Counted from the stretch's first letter, positions 46,496 to 55,120 are shown. The stretch: DNA of 64,000 bases from Dethiobacter alkaliphilus AHT 1 (GCF_000174415.1 NZ_ACJM01000006.1:62001-126000), one strand, 5' to 3'. Numbers and translations are program-made. Notes: generated by a model from the sequence alone, not told the origin.

Positions 46496-46669
46496 CAGCT
46501 TACATCATTCCCCCCATTAAGGAATGAATATTGACTGCAAATATCACGACCTGCACTCGTTAAAGTCAAATCAAGTCCCTGTGCTTTCAAGTACTTCCAC
46601 TCTTCTTCCACGGCTTAACCCCCATTTGGTCAAAAAACAAAATACCTGTTCCCGGTGTGTGGACTTTGC

Positions 46670-46755
46670 CTCTCCGTTACCGCCGACGGCGCTTTCACTT
46701 AGACAGTCACCGGCTTACCTGCCGGAAAAGCGACGCCGCCTGCGGTAAGGGAGAG
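46670..46755. repeat. Long imperfect stem-loop of unknown nature
   Basis: CTCTCC-TTACCGC-CGGCG on the left pairs with CGCCG-GCGGTAA-GGAGAG on the right, with small mismatches; the apical part holds CCGGC...GCCGG. About 86 bases, GC-rich compared with its surroundings. Could be a structured RNA or a transposon end; I cannot name it. Confidence 0.6.
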
Positions 46756-46782
46756 TGAGGTGCCCCGTAGGGGACACCTCAC
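46755..46782 (-). terminator. Hairpin after the 46.8-kb hexahaem gene
   Basis: GTGAGGTG-CCCC-GTA-GGGG-CACCTCAC with one bulge; no T run follows, so it may stabilise the mRNA end. Nearly identical to 58492-58519. Confidence 0.65.
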
Positions 46783-46813
46783 AGGGTTTGTTGCTATGCT
46801 TAATTTTAACTAG

Positions 46814-48559
46814 TTAGCGGGGGTTCCAGCCACGAATGTCTTCGAAGGTATCGTCATAGTCACCAATATCGTTCCAGAAATAGTCGGTGTTCACGAAGAC
46901 ATCATTTCTTTGGCCGCTATGACAGGCCCAGCAAACAGCCATGTTGGTATGGCGCTTCAGGGCGGAGCTGGTGTTGATGTCCATGTTGTCCTCGACGTAC
47001 TCTTCGAAAGTCTTACCATTGAGCTCATATTCAGTGCCTGCTGCGCCGATAACTCTTTCGTCGGCAGTGCTCATGATCAGAGTGTCAGAACCGTGGACGA
47101 AGTGGCAGGAAACGCACATCATGTTGCCATTAACGTCAAGAATGTCCATGTTGTCGTAACCGCCGCGATAGGTGGTGTGACGGTGAGCATCGGAGTAGAT
47201 ACCGGTCAGTGTCATTGCACGGCCTTGTACCCATCTGTCACGCTCTGCCTGCCACGCTACGTCAGTATTATAGCCGATAGCGGCGTTTGTAAGCTCCATC
47301 TCGTAGTCGGTATGGCAGGCTGCGCAGAAGAAGTTATACTCCAAACCGGTCTTGTAGCGACCGTCTTCGTCTGTACCTTCAACTACCAGAACCAGTCCTA
47401 CGTCGACAGTTACAGTTGATATATCACCATCATAAATAGCTGGGTCGATGGTGCCGGCTCCAAAATCAATGTATCCGGCTACTTCAGCAGGCGTAAGCCT
47501 GTCGCCACGACCATTTCCAATAGATTCTCCGTTGGCATCATAAATCCAAAGGGAATCTATGTCGCGGCGGAAAGTCTCATAGAGCAGAGGAGCGGTTACC
47601 ATGTAGTCATCTCCCACTTCTTCAAAACCATAAGCCGGAGTAATTTCGGGATCTCTCAGCCACAGGTTACCGTTTTCATCAATCTCCAGTCCCTCAAACC
47701 AGAAACCGCCTTGCTCAGGTGTACGGTTGGAAATGTTGTTGGTGTTCCAGTGCAACAGACGGAAGCTGTAGGAACCGTGAGCAGCGTGGCAGCTGGTGCA
47801 GCTAAAGTCTGCGCTCCAGTCACCGACATCTTCCTCGTTACCAAACTTGTCAACGCCTACACGGTTACCGCCGGGGGCGGCAGCGTTGGCCACATCACCG
47901 GTTGCCAGGTGAACGGAGCCGTTCATGGCGGGGTCAACACCGAAAGTACCGGATGTTGTCCAGGTGCCGCCAAGCTGTTTACCCTCCTCATCGAAAGGAA
48001 TTGCAGAAGAAGGTTTGAATACATTCAAGAAAGCGATACCCGAGCCGTCGTGACAGGCGGCACAGGTAGCGTAGTTGTTGGCCCTAAAGAGCAGGTTGGC
48101 GCCCTGGGCGGTGTGAGTCATGTGGCAAGAAGCGCAAGAGTTGGTGTTTGTGGAAAAGCGTGTGTGGACAGCCTGGCCCGAAATGTTGCGGCGGAAGTTG
48201 TTCCACTTGCCGGTCTTTTCGCCGGAGCGGTTGGCGTTAACTACGGGGAACTCATAAGTTTCGCCATTCTGATCCACATATTCGTAGACAAAAGCTTCTT
48301 CGTCAAGCAGGCGGGGATCCAGCATATTCTGGCCATCCCATACGCCTTGGCTAAGACCATCTCCGTCTTGATTATAGTACGGCGATGTATCCTGGCTGCG
48401 GGTATATCTGGTTACAGGTTCACCATCTGGACCTTCATCATATCCGTCGTACTGCCCGCCGAAGCCTTCCAGGGAGTCGGTGGGAGCTGCCATTGCATAG
48501 CCGGCAAATACCAGCATGGCAACCATGGTCAAAACCATAATTAAACTGAACTTTTTCAT
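46814..48559 (-). CDS. Secreted hexahaem c-type cytochrome (paralogue 1)
   Basis: 581 aa with a clear signal peptide (MKKFSLIMVLTMVAMLVFAG, cleavage near AMAAP). Six sites: CASCH, CAACH, CTSCH, CAACH, CVSCH, CWACH; those at 1, 3 and 5 are CXXCHxxH. A central region of about 150 residues without haem (residues 300-450) separates sites 3 and 4. Close paralogue of the protein at 58.5 kb over its whole length. Extracellular electron carriage is likely; six-haem size and paired sites would also suit a filament-forming cytochrome, which is speculation. Preceded by a shared leader RNA. Confidence 0.88.
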   Translation of the reverse strand: MKKFSLIMVLTMVAMLVFAGYAMAAPTDSLEGFGGQYDGYDEGPDGEPVTRYTRSQDTSPYYNQDGDGLSQGVWDGQNMLDPRLLDEEAFVYEYVDQNGETYEFPVVNANRSGEKTGKWNNFRRNISGQAVHTRFSTNTNSCASCHMTHTAQGANLLFRANNYATCAACHDGSGIAFLNVFKPSSAIPFDEEGKQLGGTWTTSGTFGVDPAMNGSVHLATGDVANAAAPGGNRVGVDKFGNEEDVGDWSADFSCTSCHAAHGSYSFRLLHWNTNNISNRTPEQGGFWFEGLEIDENGNLWLRDPEITPAYGFEEVGDDYMVTAPLLYETFRRDIDSLWIYDANGESIGNGRGDRLTPAEVAGYIDFGAGTIDPAIYDGDISTVTVDVGLVLVVEGTDEDGRYKTGLEYNFFCAACHTDYEMELTNAAIGYNTDVAWQAERDRWVQGRAMTLTGIYSDAHRHTTYRGGYDNMDILDVNGNMMCVSCHFVHGSDTLIMSTADERVIGAAGTEYELNGKTFEEYVEDNMDINTSSALKRHTNMAVCWACHSGQRNDVFVNTDYFWNDIGDYDDTFEDIRGWNPR

Positions 48560-48674
48560 AAACCTTCCTCCTTTAATAGGGGTTGACTTTGTGATCTCGC
48601 ATATACGCATTGCATGCACCTCCTTTCTCGCGCAGGTTATGGAGATATAGCAGCGGTTTCCCGCGTTGCTACCA
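48560..48674 (-). promoter_or_regulatory. Conserved leader of hexahaem paralogue 1
   Basis: Reading leftward: GCGG-GAAA-CCGC hairpin, GCTATATCTCC, ACCTGCGCGAG, the perfect ribosome site AAAGGAGGTG followed by short ATG frames, then TTAAAGGAGGAAGGTTT before the gene's ATG. Nearly base-for-base shared with 60187-60300. Two ribosome sites in tandem suggest a translated leader or a structural switch. Confidence 0.6.
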
Positions 48675-48707
48675 ATAGAGGTTAACGAAACAGTCAACAT
48701 TACTGTA

Positions 48708-48757
48708 TCTGTAAACGGCCACATAGGCACCGATGGATTCGGTGAAGAGAATGCGAA
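48708..48757 (-). pseudogene. Remnant of an NHL-repeat gene 3' end
   Basis: Minus-strand reading VRILFTESIGAYVAVYR matches the C-terminus of the intact NHL protein at 60.3 kb (GRMLITDTIGARVAVYR), 10 of 17 residues, and it stands at the same place relative to the shared leader. The stop codon after AVYR is lost. The rest of the gene is absent. Confidence 0.6.
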
Positions 48758-48801
48758 CTGTACTGGTGCAAGACCCTCTTCAGCATGTGACCGCCTGCTG
48801 T

Positions 48802-48854
48802 TTGCTAATTCAGCAACCCAACCTCATTATATGTTGCCATTTCAGCAAAGTCAA
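48802..48854 (-). promoter_or_regulatory. Cytochrome promoter overlapped by two repressor-like sites
   Basis: TTGACT (48849-48854), 17-base spacer, TATAAT (48826-48831), reading toward the hexahaem gene. The spacer is filled by TTGCTGAAATGGCAA (48834-48848) and a second copy TTGCTGAATTAGCAA (48802-48816) covers the start site; centres are 32 bp apart. These are probable operators of the divergent XRE regulator. Confidence 0.75.
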
Positions 48855-48858
48855 TACG

Positions 48859-48883
48859 AATTTGTACAAATTAGCAAAGCTAA
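48859..48883. promoter_or_regulatory. Further palindromes in the XRE/cytochrome intergenic region
   Basis: AATTTGTACAAATT, a perfect 14-bp palindrome (48859-48872), followed by TTAGC-AAA-GCTAA (48871-48883). They lie between the cytochrome promoter and the XRE gene and may belong to the XRE promoter. Confidence 0.5.
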
Positions 48884-48955
48884 CTATTTTTTATCTTTTT
48901 TTAGTTATCAAAACGTGATATTATCATGAGAGTACCCACAAAGGGAGGCATTTTC

Positions 48956-49321
48956 ATGGGCGTTATAACAGGGCAAAGAATTAAATTACTTCGTGAAGAA
49001 CATGGCTATACTCAACGTGACTTTGCAAAAGTCATAGGCATAAATAATAGCGTCCTGTCAAGAATTGAAGCAGGAATAAGGCCGGTGGAAGATGAGCTTC
49101 TTTCTAAGTTCGCCAGTTTTTTTCATTGCACAGCCGACTACCTACTCGGCAGATCGGATTTCCGGCGTGGCCGCCTGGTAACAGATACCGAACTAAAAGA
49201 GTTCCTGCCCCCCGAAGTGGTAAACAAAAACAAAATAGAAATGTGGGTTGACGAAGCGGAGCTAAAGCCCGAAACAAAAAAAGAGATAACCGAGCTGCTA
49301 AAAAAGCACGGTTATCTATAA
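48956..49321 (+). CDS. XRE-family helix-turn-helix regulator
   Basis: About 121 aa from MGVITGQRIKLLREEHGY. The Cro/CI-type HTH occupies residues 5-60 (YTQRDFAKVIGINNSVLSRI is the helix-turn-helix), followed by FFHCTADYLLGRSDF, typical of phage-repressor-like proteins, and a short helical C-terminus for dimerisation. Start chosen for the GGGAGG ribosome site; ten codons lie in frame upstream. Plus strand, divergent from the hexahaem cytochrome, with repeated operator-like sites between them. Confidence 0.9.
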   Translation: MGVITGQRIKLLREEHGYTQRDFAKVIGINNSVLSRIEAGIRPVEDELLSKFASFFHCTADYLLGRSDFRRGRLVTDTELKEFLPPEVVNKNKIEMWVDEAELKPETKKEITELLKKHGYL

Positions 49322-49350
49322 AAAAGATAGGACAATTGCCCTATCTTTTT
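49321..49350 (+). terminator. Terminator of the XRE gene
   Basis: AAAAAGATAGG-loop-CCTATCTTTTT, running from the stop codon into a T run. Confidence 0.9.
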
Positions 49351-49886
49351 TTGATTTGTGAAATTTTTCTCTATAGTCGACATTTTCCACTAAAAAGTCC
49401 CACCTAATTATGATAACCTTATTACAGACTCGCAGAAGGGGGATGATTCTTTGCTTCTGATGGGCCGGATTAATGGCGTGACGGTATTAGAAAAAGTTTC
49501 TATTAAAGGGCATTGCGAATCGGTGGTAGAGTTAGCTAAAAAACGGGAGCTGGAAAACAATGAGGGTAAGGGTAGAGAAAAAAAACGGGAATTGGTACGG
49601 AACTGAGGGACGAAAGATGGGATCGTCGTCAAAAGTTATTAAGCCCTAAAAATCTATTAAGGCTTGTGAAGCTGTTCACCATTTCACAGGCCGAAACTTT
49701 TTAAGTGGACAAGCTTCTGAGCTTAACAAGGGCTGTACTTTGAACCGTCACACTCTACATTGTAGTCCATATGGCTAAAAGGATTATTGCCGCCCAAACA
49801 TGAAGCAGAACACCACCACACTAAAAGGGAATCATAACTTAGAATTTATGAACGGTAGAGTAAAAAAACGCGAACAACAAAAAAAA

Positions 49887-49906
49887 ATCCGATAAAATTA
49901 TCGGAT
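49887..49906 (-). terminator. Terminator after the truncated M20 duplicate
   Basis: ATCCGATAA-AA-TTATCGGAT followed on the minus strand by nine T. Confidence 0.88.
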
Positions 49907-49939
49907 CCGACTTTATAGAGCGGCGCCTTTCTGGCGGTA

Positions 49940-50102
49940 AAACAAACTGCCGGCGCCTTACTTAATCTGACGTTTAGATTCATGCACTGTCTACTCACAA
50001 ACAAGCAGCAACCGTCCAGGTTGCTGCTTGTTCTTAGTATTATAACGCTTTTTGTCAAGCAAAACATAATGATAATTCCCATTTTGGAACCGGTATTTTC
50101 TG
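49940..50102 (-). pseudogene. Truncated duplicate of the M20 amidohydrolase start and leader
   Basis: The leader hairpin AGCAGCAACC/GGTTGCTGCT, the TATAATACTAA promoter box and ACCGGTATTTTCTG match 46209-46352. The coding part begins MNLNVRLSK (compare MNLHVRLSE) and leaves the parent sequence after about nine codons. The ribosome site GAGGAGG is changed to GAGTAG. It abuts the stop codon of the solute-binding protein gene. Confidence 0.8.
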
Positions 50103-51203
50103 TTATTTCGTAACTTCCGCCAACCCTTCCTCTGCTAACACTTCATTAAGAAGGTTGTAATTCAGCATTTGCTCAAAGCTCTTATCCAAATGCCCGGCGG
50201 CAGACATATACTGGTACACATCTTCAAAAAATGCAATATCCGGATCATAAGTAGGCAAAGCATTTTGGTAGGTGCGGACAAAATGCTCCAGCGGATAAGA
50301 AGGATAATCTTCAGCTTCCAGCACTTCCTCAAAATAATAAGTATAGCGTTCCATTGATTTTTGCCCCAATACTTCTGCACCCGCCTGTTCTGCTGCCAAA
50401 GTAGCCCGCACATGAGCCCGTAGCATAGCTTTTACCACTTGCGGGTAGCTTTCAATGTAGTCCCTTCGCGCCAAAAGCATCACCTGGGGAACATATTCTC
50501 CAAACATATTTCCTTCATTTAGCCTAATAATCTCCTTTGCTTCCGGTACACGGTCCAGCACGTTGTCTAAGTTGGCAGCCCTGGTGGTAATGGCATCATA
50601 CTCTCCCGCTTCAAAGTTTTCATTAAAGGTATGTATCCAGTCAGTATGTTCAACCTTTACCGTACCACCAATAAACTCCGTACTAAGGCCCACCGTTTCC
50701 AACTGCCTGTTTAGCATATACTCTTCAACATAGCTGTAATTAACAATTCCCACCGTCATACCGTCCAGCTCAACCAGACTGTCTACAAACGGCCCGCCCA
50801 CAAGCACATTACCATCTTTGTTTAAAGCAGAGCCGGCTATAATCCTAAAGTTATCACTGCCGCCAAACTGGCTGGTTTCAGAAATATAAGAAGACGAATT
50901 GTTGGCCGGAATATAGATAAAATCCACTTCCAAATTGTCCATCAATGGCCCGGTGCCGTCACGGCCCCTTGTCTGCACCCACTCAACCGTCACACCCAGC
51001 TCTCCCAACAGCTCCTCAAACAGTCCCGTCTCTTCCTCCATTAAAGCCTGAGGCGAAGCTAAAGGCATGGCAATATAAGCTATCCGCACCTCTGTCAAAT
51101 CTTCCAATACAGTACCGTCCTCTGCCCCCGCACCACTTCCGCCACAACCTGCCAAACTAACACCCAGCAGCACAACAACCAAGAATGCAAACCATTTCCT
51201 CAT
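50103..51203 (-). CDS. Solute-binding lipoprotein, SsuA/NMT1-like (ABC transporter type)
   Basis: 366 aa from MRKWFAFLVVVLLGVSLAGC, a lipoprotein signal with lipobox LAGC. The rest resembles periplasmic-binding proteins for nitrate, sulfonate or thiamine precursors: EVRIAYIAMPLASPQALMEE, DFIYIPANNSSS, LDGMTVGIVNYSYVEEYML, VMLLARRDYIESYPQVVKAM. No permease or ATPase gene is near, so it is either an orphan or works as a sensor. Placed between the XRE region and the decahaem gene. Confidence 0.8.
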   Translation of the reverse strand: MRKWFAFLVVVLLGVSLAGCGGSGAGAEDGTVLEDLTEVRIAYIAMPLASPQALMEEETGLFEELLGELGVTVEWVQTRGRDGTGPLMDNLEVDFIYIPANNSSSYISETSQFGGSDNFRIIAGSALNKDGNVLVGGPFVDSLVELDGMTVGIVNYSYVEEYMLNRQLETVGLSTEFIGGTVKVEHTDWIHTFNENFEAGEYDAITTRAANLDNVLDRVPEAKEIIRLNEGNMFGEYVPQVMLLARRDYIESYPQVVKAMLRAHVRATLAAEQAGAEVLGQKSMERYTYYFEEVLEAEDYPSYPLEHFVRTYQNALPTYDPDIAFFEDVYQYMSAAGHLDKSFEQMLNYNLLNEVLAEEGLAEVTK

Positions 51204-51254
51204 CCACCTGTCCCCCTCTCTTTTGTGTAAATAATGGTCTACCGGCAAAAAAAG

Positions 51255-51280
51255 GGCAGGCCGGTGATATCCGGCCTGCC
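51255..51280 (-). terminator. Terminator of the Ig-decahaem gene
   Basis: GGCAGGCCGG-loop-CCGGCCTGCC followed on the minus strand by seven T; loop contains GATATC as in the orphan terminator at 46.5 kb. Confidence 0.9.
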
Positions 51281-51298
51281 AGATCTATCACTCCCCCA

Positions 51299-54200
51299 TT
51301 AATTGTAGACTGTCATAATCCTGTAACCCTGCCCTGTGCCACTGGTTGGTGACATGCCCTGGTAGAACATAATCAGGCAATGCCTCCGGCCTTTCTTAAA
51401 CATCAGGCTAAACGTACCGTCTTCTCCCGGCACTTCCTCAATTAAAGTCCAGCCATTCTCAGCCATCTCCGTCTTGTAGAACTGGTTAACAGCACTACTG
51501 CTTAACTGTGCCGCCGTACTGTATAACACCAAGGCCATCTCATTATTCAATTCATCAGGCAGCCAACCTTCACCAACCCAGACACTCACCGGATCCGGCT
51601 TAGACCAGCTCACCCCACCATACAGCGCAATATCATCCCGCACCACACTCATCCTCACACCATGCGGTTCTTCATGACAACCAAAGCAGGTCCGGTTCTG
51701 GAACTGAATGGCCCTCTGCACTCTGGGCTCCGCACTATCATGGCATTCCTTGCAACCTTCTCTCTCATGGTACACTTTTTCCGTCATCATGTTGCTGCCA
51801 TGGCAGTCTCTGCATTGTCCACCCAAGTTCACTTCATGCATCTCCGCATGGCCCGAACCGCCGGCATCAATGCCATGACAGGCCCCACAATCCAGATTCT
51901 TCGTATCAATGGCAGTCTGCACATCATCTCTGGTACTCTCATGACACGTCACACAGGTTATGGGCCCACCGTTTTCATCACTTCGCCCATCCCGGGCATG
52001 CTCCCTGGTCAGCGACATGGCATGACACTCGGCGCAATTATCTGCATCAGCCCTGTGAAGCTGAGGAATATCGTGATTGTTAAGCGGCTCATATACCCTG
52101 TTGGTAATTTTACGCTGTGTACCTGCTCCGGGCTGGTGGCAAATGATACAATCCCAGTTTTCCCTGTTAGTAGTAACCCGTAGCGGTACAGAATCACTGA
52201 AACTCCGTGGCGAATATGTTTTATCCGGGTTATAACCGTGCGGAGGCCAATTCGGCGCATCGTACAACTCATGGTCAGGATTATGGCAATCATCACAGAC
52301 ATCAAGATTGGTCACATAGTTATGGCAGGAATAGCAGTCCACCCTGCCGTCATGGCCATCAAAGAGGAAACCGCGATGCACTGCTTCATAATGCTCCGGC
52401 CTGTTATTCTGGGTTTCATGGCAGGCAGTACAGTTACTGATATTGGAGTCAGCCATATCCGGCCAGGTATTGATATTGAAGGACCAAGTTCTTTCGGCAA
52501 CCAAGCCAATACCGTCGGTGGCCGTCAACGTCACTGTATAATTCATCTCATTTGCCAACGGCTCAGCCGGCGTATAAGTCAACTTACCACTAACACTGTC
52601 ATATTCATAATCCTCAATAACCTCTCCATTTAGCTCAAACACAATGGAAGCCAACATATCATTATCTTTAACCACAGCAGAGATAGTGGGCTGCATATCC
52701 TCTAAACCATACTTAAACGGCGATACATTGGAAATAGTGGGCGGTGCCTCAACTTCAAATGTCCAGGTCCAAGTCCTGTTATTGCCAAACTTATCCTCGG
52801 CATAAAGCTCTAAGGTATGCTGTCCGTCACCCACAAAGTCCTCAAAAGTTACAGTAGCTTCTTTTCTGGAAGTTACTATATATTTATCTGTGCAGGTATC
52901 CCAAAACCCTCTGAACAAAAAGTCAATATCCAAAGCCTCACCGTTTACCTTTAACGTCACATTGTCTTTCATATCAACGGGATGATTAAGCCTGGCATAA
53001 AACTTCAAAATACCGTCTGTAATCTTCATCCCATCAGTGAAGAAACGCAAGTCACTTAAAGTGGGAGGCGAAGCCACAGTAACAAAACTCCACTCAGCGG
53101 TACTGCTGTTGCCCGCCATATCACTTACTTCCAGCTTAATCTGGTAATTACCATCGGGAAAATCACCACTATAGGCTACCTTCCCAGTACCCTCATCAAC
53201 ACTATGCTCCATAAGTTCCCCGTTTCTATATAGCCGTACACTATCCCAGTCCACAGCACTGTTATCGGTAACAACAGCGGACACCTCAGAAATGCCCCCC
53301 ACCTCAATGCCGTCTTCCGGATACAAATCACTGATCTTTGGAGCTTCCGCCACTGTAAACGACCAGCTTTCCTCCAACACATTACCGACCACATCGGCAA
53401 TACTTATCTCAAAGATATGCTCTCCATCCTGCAGCCCCTCTGCCTGAAAACTAATGGTACCGGACCGGTAATCATAGCCCAAAAATCCGCAGGAATCATG
53501 CAGCTCAGTGGTTCTAAATACAGCATCCACAACTTCGCCATTTAACTTAGCCGTTGCCGATTCTCCATCCAAATGGTCAAAGGTATCCGTTACCAATACA
53601 GATATTAGGGGAGACGCTGTGTCAGTAGTACCTCCCCTGGCCGGAGTCCATTCACTGGCCTTTGGCGCCGCATCCACAATAAAACTCCAGCTGGTGGCCT
53701 TATACTCGCCTTCAGCAGTATCAAACACCTCTACCCGGACAAAATTCTCACCTTCCGGCAGCCTCTCTTGCGGCGTATAGGAAATTTCCAACACATTGCC
53801 GCTTAAAGGAGCCACAGTGGCCACAACCTCATCATCATTAACAAACATCCGCACGTTATCCGCATCTTTTGTCCCATCTGCAGCCCGCACAGAAATCCGT
53901 GGCTGAGCATCCATTCTTGTACTACCGCTTGAAGGCAGCTGATTTATAAAACGCACTTGCGTCTCCACCGTAAAGGACCACTGCTCGGTAAAAGTAGTAC
54001 CGGCCCTGTCCATCACACTAATCTCCACATCATATGTACCATTCTCTAAGCCAAAGGTACTAAAAGATGCGGTCCCCTGCGTATAGTCTTCCACCACATA
54101 CCAGGAACCACAGCTATCACTTTCCCAACGCCCTTTATGCAGAAACTCCACAGCAACCGGTTCACCGTTTAACGTCCCCACAGCAGAACTTTCCTCAAGC

Positions 54201-54406
54201 CGACTGCTACCGCCAGTAATGTACACCGATACCCTGGGGTTAGAGATATTAACCGTAGCACCGTCAGCGGGGGTATGCTCACTAAAAGTACCCCCCGCCT
54301 CAGCAATAGCCAGCATGGCTACAACAACCACAAAAACCACAAGCCCAACGATCAACCGCCGTACTTGTGTACCCAAAGCCCTGCACCCCCAATGCAGGTT
54401 TTCCAT
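51299..54406 (-). CDS. Giant surface protein: six Ig-like domains fused to a decahaem cytochrome
   Basis: 1035 aa from MENLHWGCRALGTQ; membrane/signal helix at about 17-37. Six Ig-like or cadherin-like domains of 100-110 residues each end in a W-x-F strand (EQWSFTV, TSWSFIV, ESWSFTV, AEWSFVT, WTWTFEV, RTWSFNI). From about residue 660 come ten haem sites: CTACH, CYSCH, CDDCH, CIICH, CAECH, CVTCH, CGACH, CRDCH, CKECH, CFGCH. The last 110 residues have no haem and match the end of the protein at 55.1 kb. The beta-domain stalk could place the haems beyond the cell wall. I know of no named family with this exact order. Confidence 0.87.
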   Translation of the reverse strand: MENLHWGCRALGTQVRRLIVGLVVFVVVVAMLAIAEAGGTFSEHTPADGATVNISNPRVSVYITGGSSRLEESSAVGTLNGEPVAVEFLHKGRWESDSCGSWYVVEDYTQGTASFSTFGLENGTYDVEISVMDRAGTTFTEQWSFTVETQVRFINQLPSSGSTRMDAQPRISVRAADGTKDADNVRMFVNDDEVVATVAPLSGNVLEISYTPQERLPEGENFVRVEVFDTAEGEYKATSWSFIVDAAPKASEWTPARGGTTDTASPLISVLVTDTFDHLDGESATAKLNGEVVDAVFRTTELHDSCGFLGYDYRSGTISFQAEGLQDGEHIFEISIADVVGNVLEESWSFTVAEAPKISDLYPEDGIEVGGISEVSAVVTDNSAVDWDSVRLYRNGELMEHSVDEGTGKVAYSGDFPDGNYQIKLEVSDMAGNSSTAEWSFVTVASPPTLSDLRFFTDGMKITDGILKFYARLNHPVDMKDNVTLKVNGEALDIDFLFRGFWDTCTDKYIVTSRKEATVTFEDFVGDGQHTLELYAEDKFGNNRTWTWTFEVEAPPTISNVSPFKYGLEDMQPTISAVVKDNDMLASIVFELNGEVIEDYEYDSVSGKLTYTPAEPLANEMNYTVTLTATDGIGLVAERTWSFNINTWPDMADSNISNCTACHETQNNRPEHYEAVHRGFLFDGHDGRVDCYSCHNYVTNLDVCDDCHNPDHELYDAPNWPPHGYNPDKTYSPRSFSDSVPLRVTTNRENWDCIICHQPGAGTQRKITNRVYEPLNNHDIPQLHRADADNCAECHAMSLTREHARDGRSDENGGPITCVTCHESTRDDVQTAIDTKNLDCGACHGIDAGGSGHAEMHEVNLGGQCRDCHGSNMMTEKVYHEREGCKECHDSAEPRVQRAIQFQNRTCFGCHEEPHGVRMSVVRDDIALYGGVSWSKPDPVSVWVGEGWLPDELNNEMALVLYSTAAQLSSSAVNQFYKTEMAENGWTLIEEVPGEDGTFSLMFKKGRRHCLIMFYQGMSPTSGTGQGYRIMTVYN

Positions 54407-54503
54407 ATCCATATCCCCTTTCACCGTAAATGGGGCTCATATATATAGTGTCATCTAATTTATATGCTGCACGGACAAACATGTTTCTCTTAAAACCCAA
54501 AAA

Positions 54504-54523
54504 TGCCCGGCAATCGCCGGGCA
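54504..54523 (-). terminator. Terminator of the small lipoprotein gene
   Basis: TGCCCGGC-AATC-GCCGGGCA followed on the minus strand by TTTTTGGG. Confidence 0.88.
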
Positions 54524-54610
54524 CTGCTGTGTTTTTCATGTTGTATTTTCTGTGCAAAGCGAACCATAAGTACCGCAAGTACCGCAGAAATAATCCTGCT
54601 TAAAAACCTT

Positions 54611-54952
54611 CTACAGATCCAAATCCAGCGACTCTGTCCGCCACAGTCCGTTTCCTTCCTGATAAACAATGATATTAAAATTAGTACTGGCTCTCTGTCC
54701 GCCGGCAGTATGTGCTACCCTGCCGGAAAGCTCTAAGGTGCCGTCATCATGCTCGATAATATTCACAGTCTCAAACCCGGGAAATACGGCGGAATTAGGT
54801 GAAGGAAGGCGGGACTGAACTTCTCCCCTGGCATACTGGAATGCCGCTACCTCCAGTTTTTTATCCTGTTCTGCCTGACTGTTCCCGCACCCCACAGCCA
54901 CAATCGCCACAACAAAAACCAGTAAGATAAACCAAGTTGTTCTCTGTCGCAT
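54611..54952 (-). CDS. Small lipoprotein of unknown function
   Basis: 113 aa with a lipoprotein signal (MRQRTTWFILLVFVVAIVAV then Gly-Cys; lipobox VAVGC, Cys22). The mature part, about 90 residues, ends in beta-strand-like sequence (TNFNIIVYQEGNGLWRTESL). No haem motif or named family. It sits between the two Ig-haem genes, with its own terminator and a TATAAT box near 54984 with no good -35. Confidence 0.65.
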   Translation of the reverse strand: MRQRTTWFILLVFVVAIVAVGCGNSQAEQDKKLEVAAFQYARGEVQSRLPSPNSAVFPGFETVNIIEHDDGTLELSGRVAHTAGGQRASTNFNIIVYQEGNGLWRTESLDLDL

Positions 54953-55120
54953 GCCTGTTGCCCCTCCATCGTGAAAGATATAACGTTCCCATTATATATT
55001 CGCGTTTCAAGGCAAAAGTCCTGCTACAAAAGTACTAATGGGCAACAAAAAATTCCAACTTTAACGCTACTCAGGTCTTAGTTAAAGCATGGGGCAGCAT
55101 ACGCTGCCCCATGCCAAGCT

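Larger units (their letters stand above)
46233..46813. other. Gene-free region with several structured elements
   Basis: Contains the M20 promoter (TATAAT near 46296) and leader hairpin, a strong terminator (46469-46495) with no gene directly before it, a CATTCC/GGAATG hairpin near 46506-46526, the long hairpin 46670-46755 and the cytochrome's downstream hairpin. A minus-strand GTG frame 46448-46611 runs through the terminator and is probably not a gene. Confidence 0.7.
49351..50102. other. Gene-poor region with remnants
   Basis: No intact gene. A 48-codon plus-strand frame (49460-49606, MGRINGVTVLEKVSIKG...) with a charged tail may be a gene fragment; I recognise no family. Further right is the truncated M20 duplicate, with its own terminator at 49887-49906. 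Base composition is AT-richer than the flanking genes. Confidence 0.6.

Noticed and set aside
46448-46611. GTG-start frame VEEEWKYLKAQG...
   Set aside because: Runs through the 46.5-kb terminator; kept only as a note because a protein-level search could still change this.
46811-48960. CRISPR array
   Set aside because: Repeated blocks near the cytochrome genes are paralogue similarity and operator pairs, not regular repeat-spacer units; no array is seen anywhere in the window.
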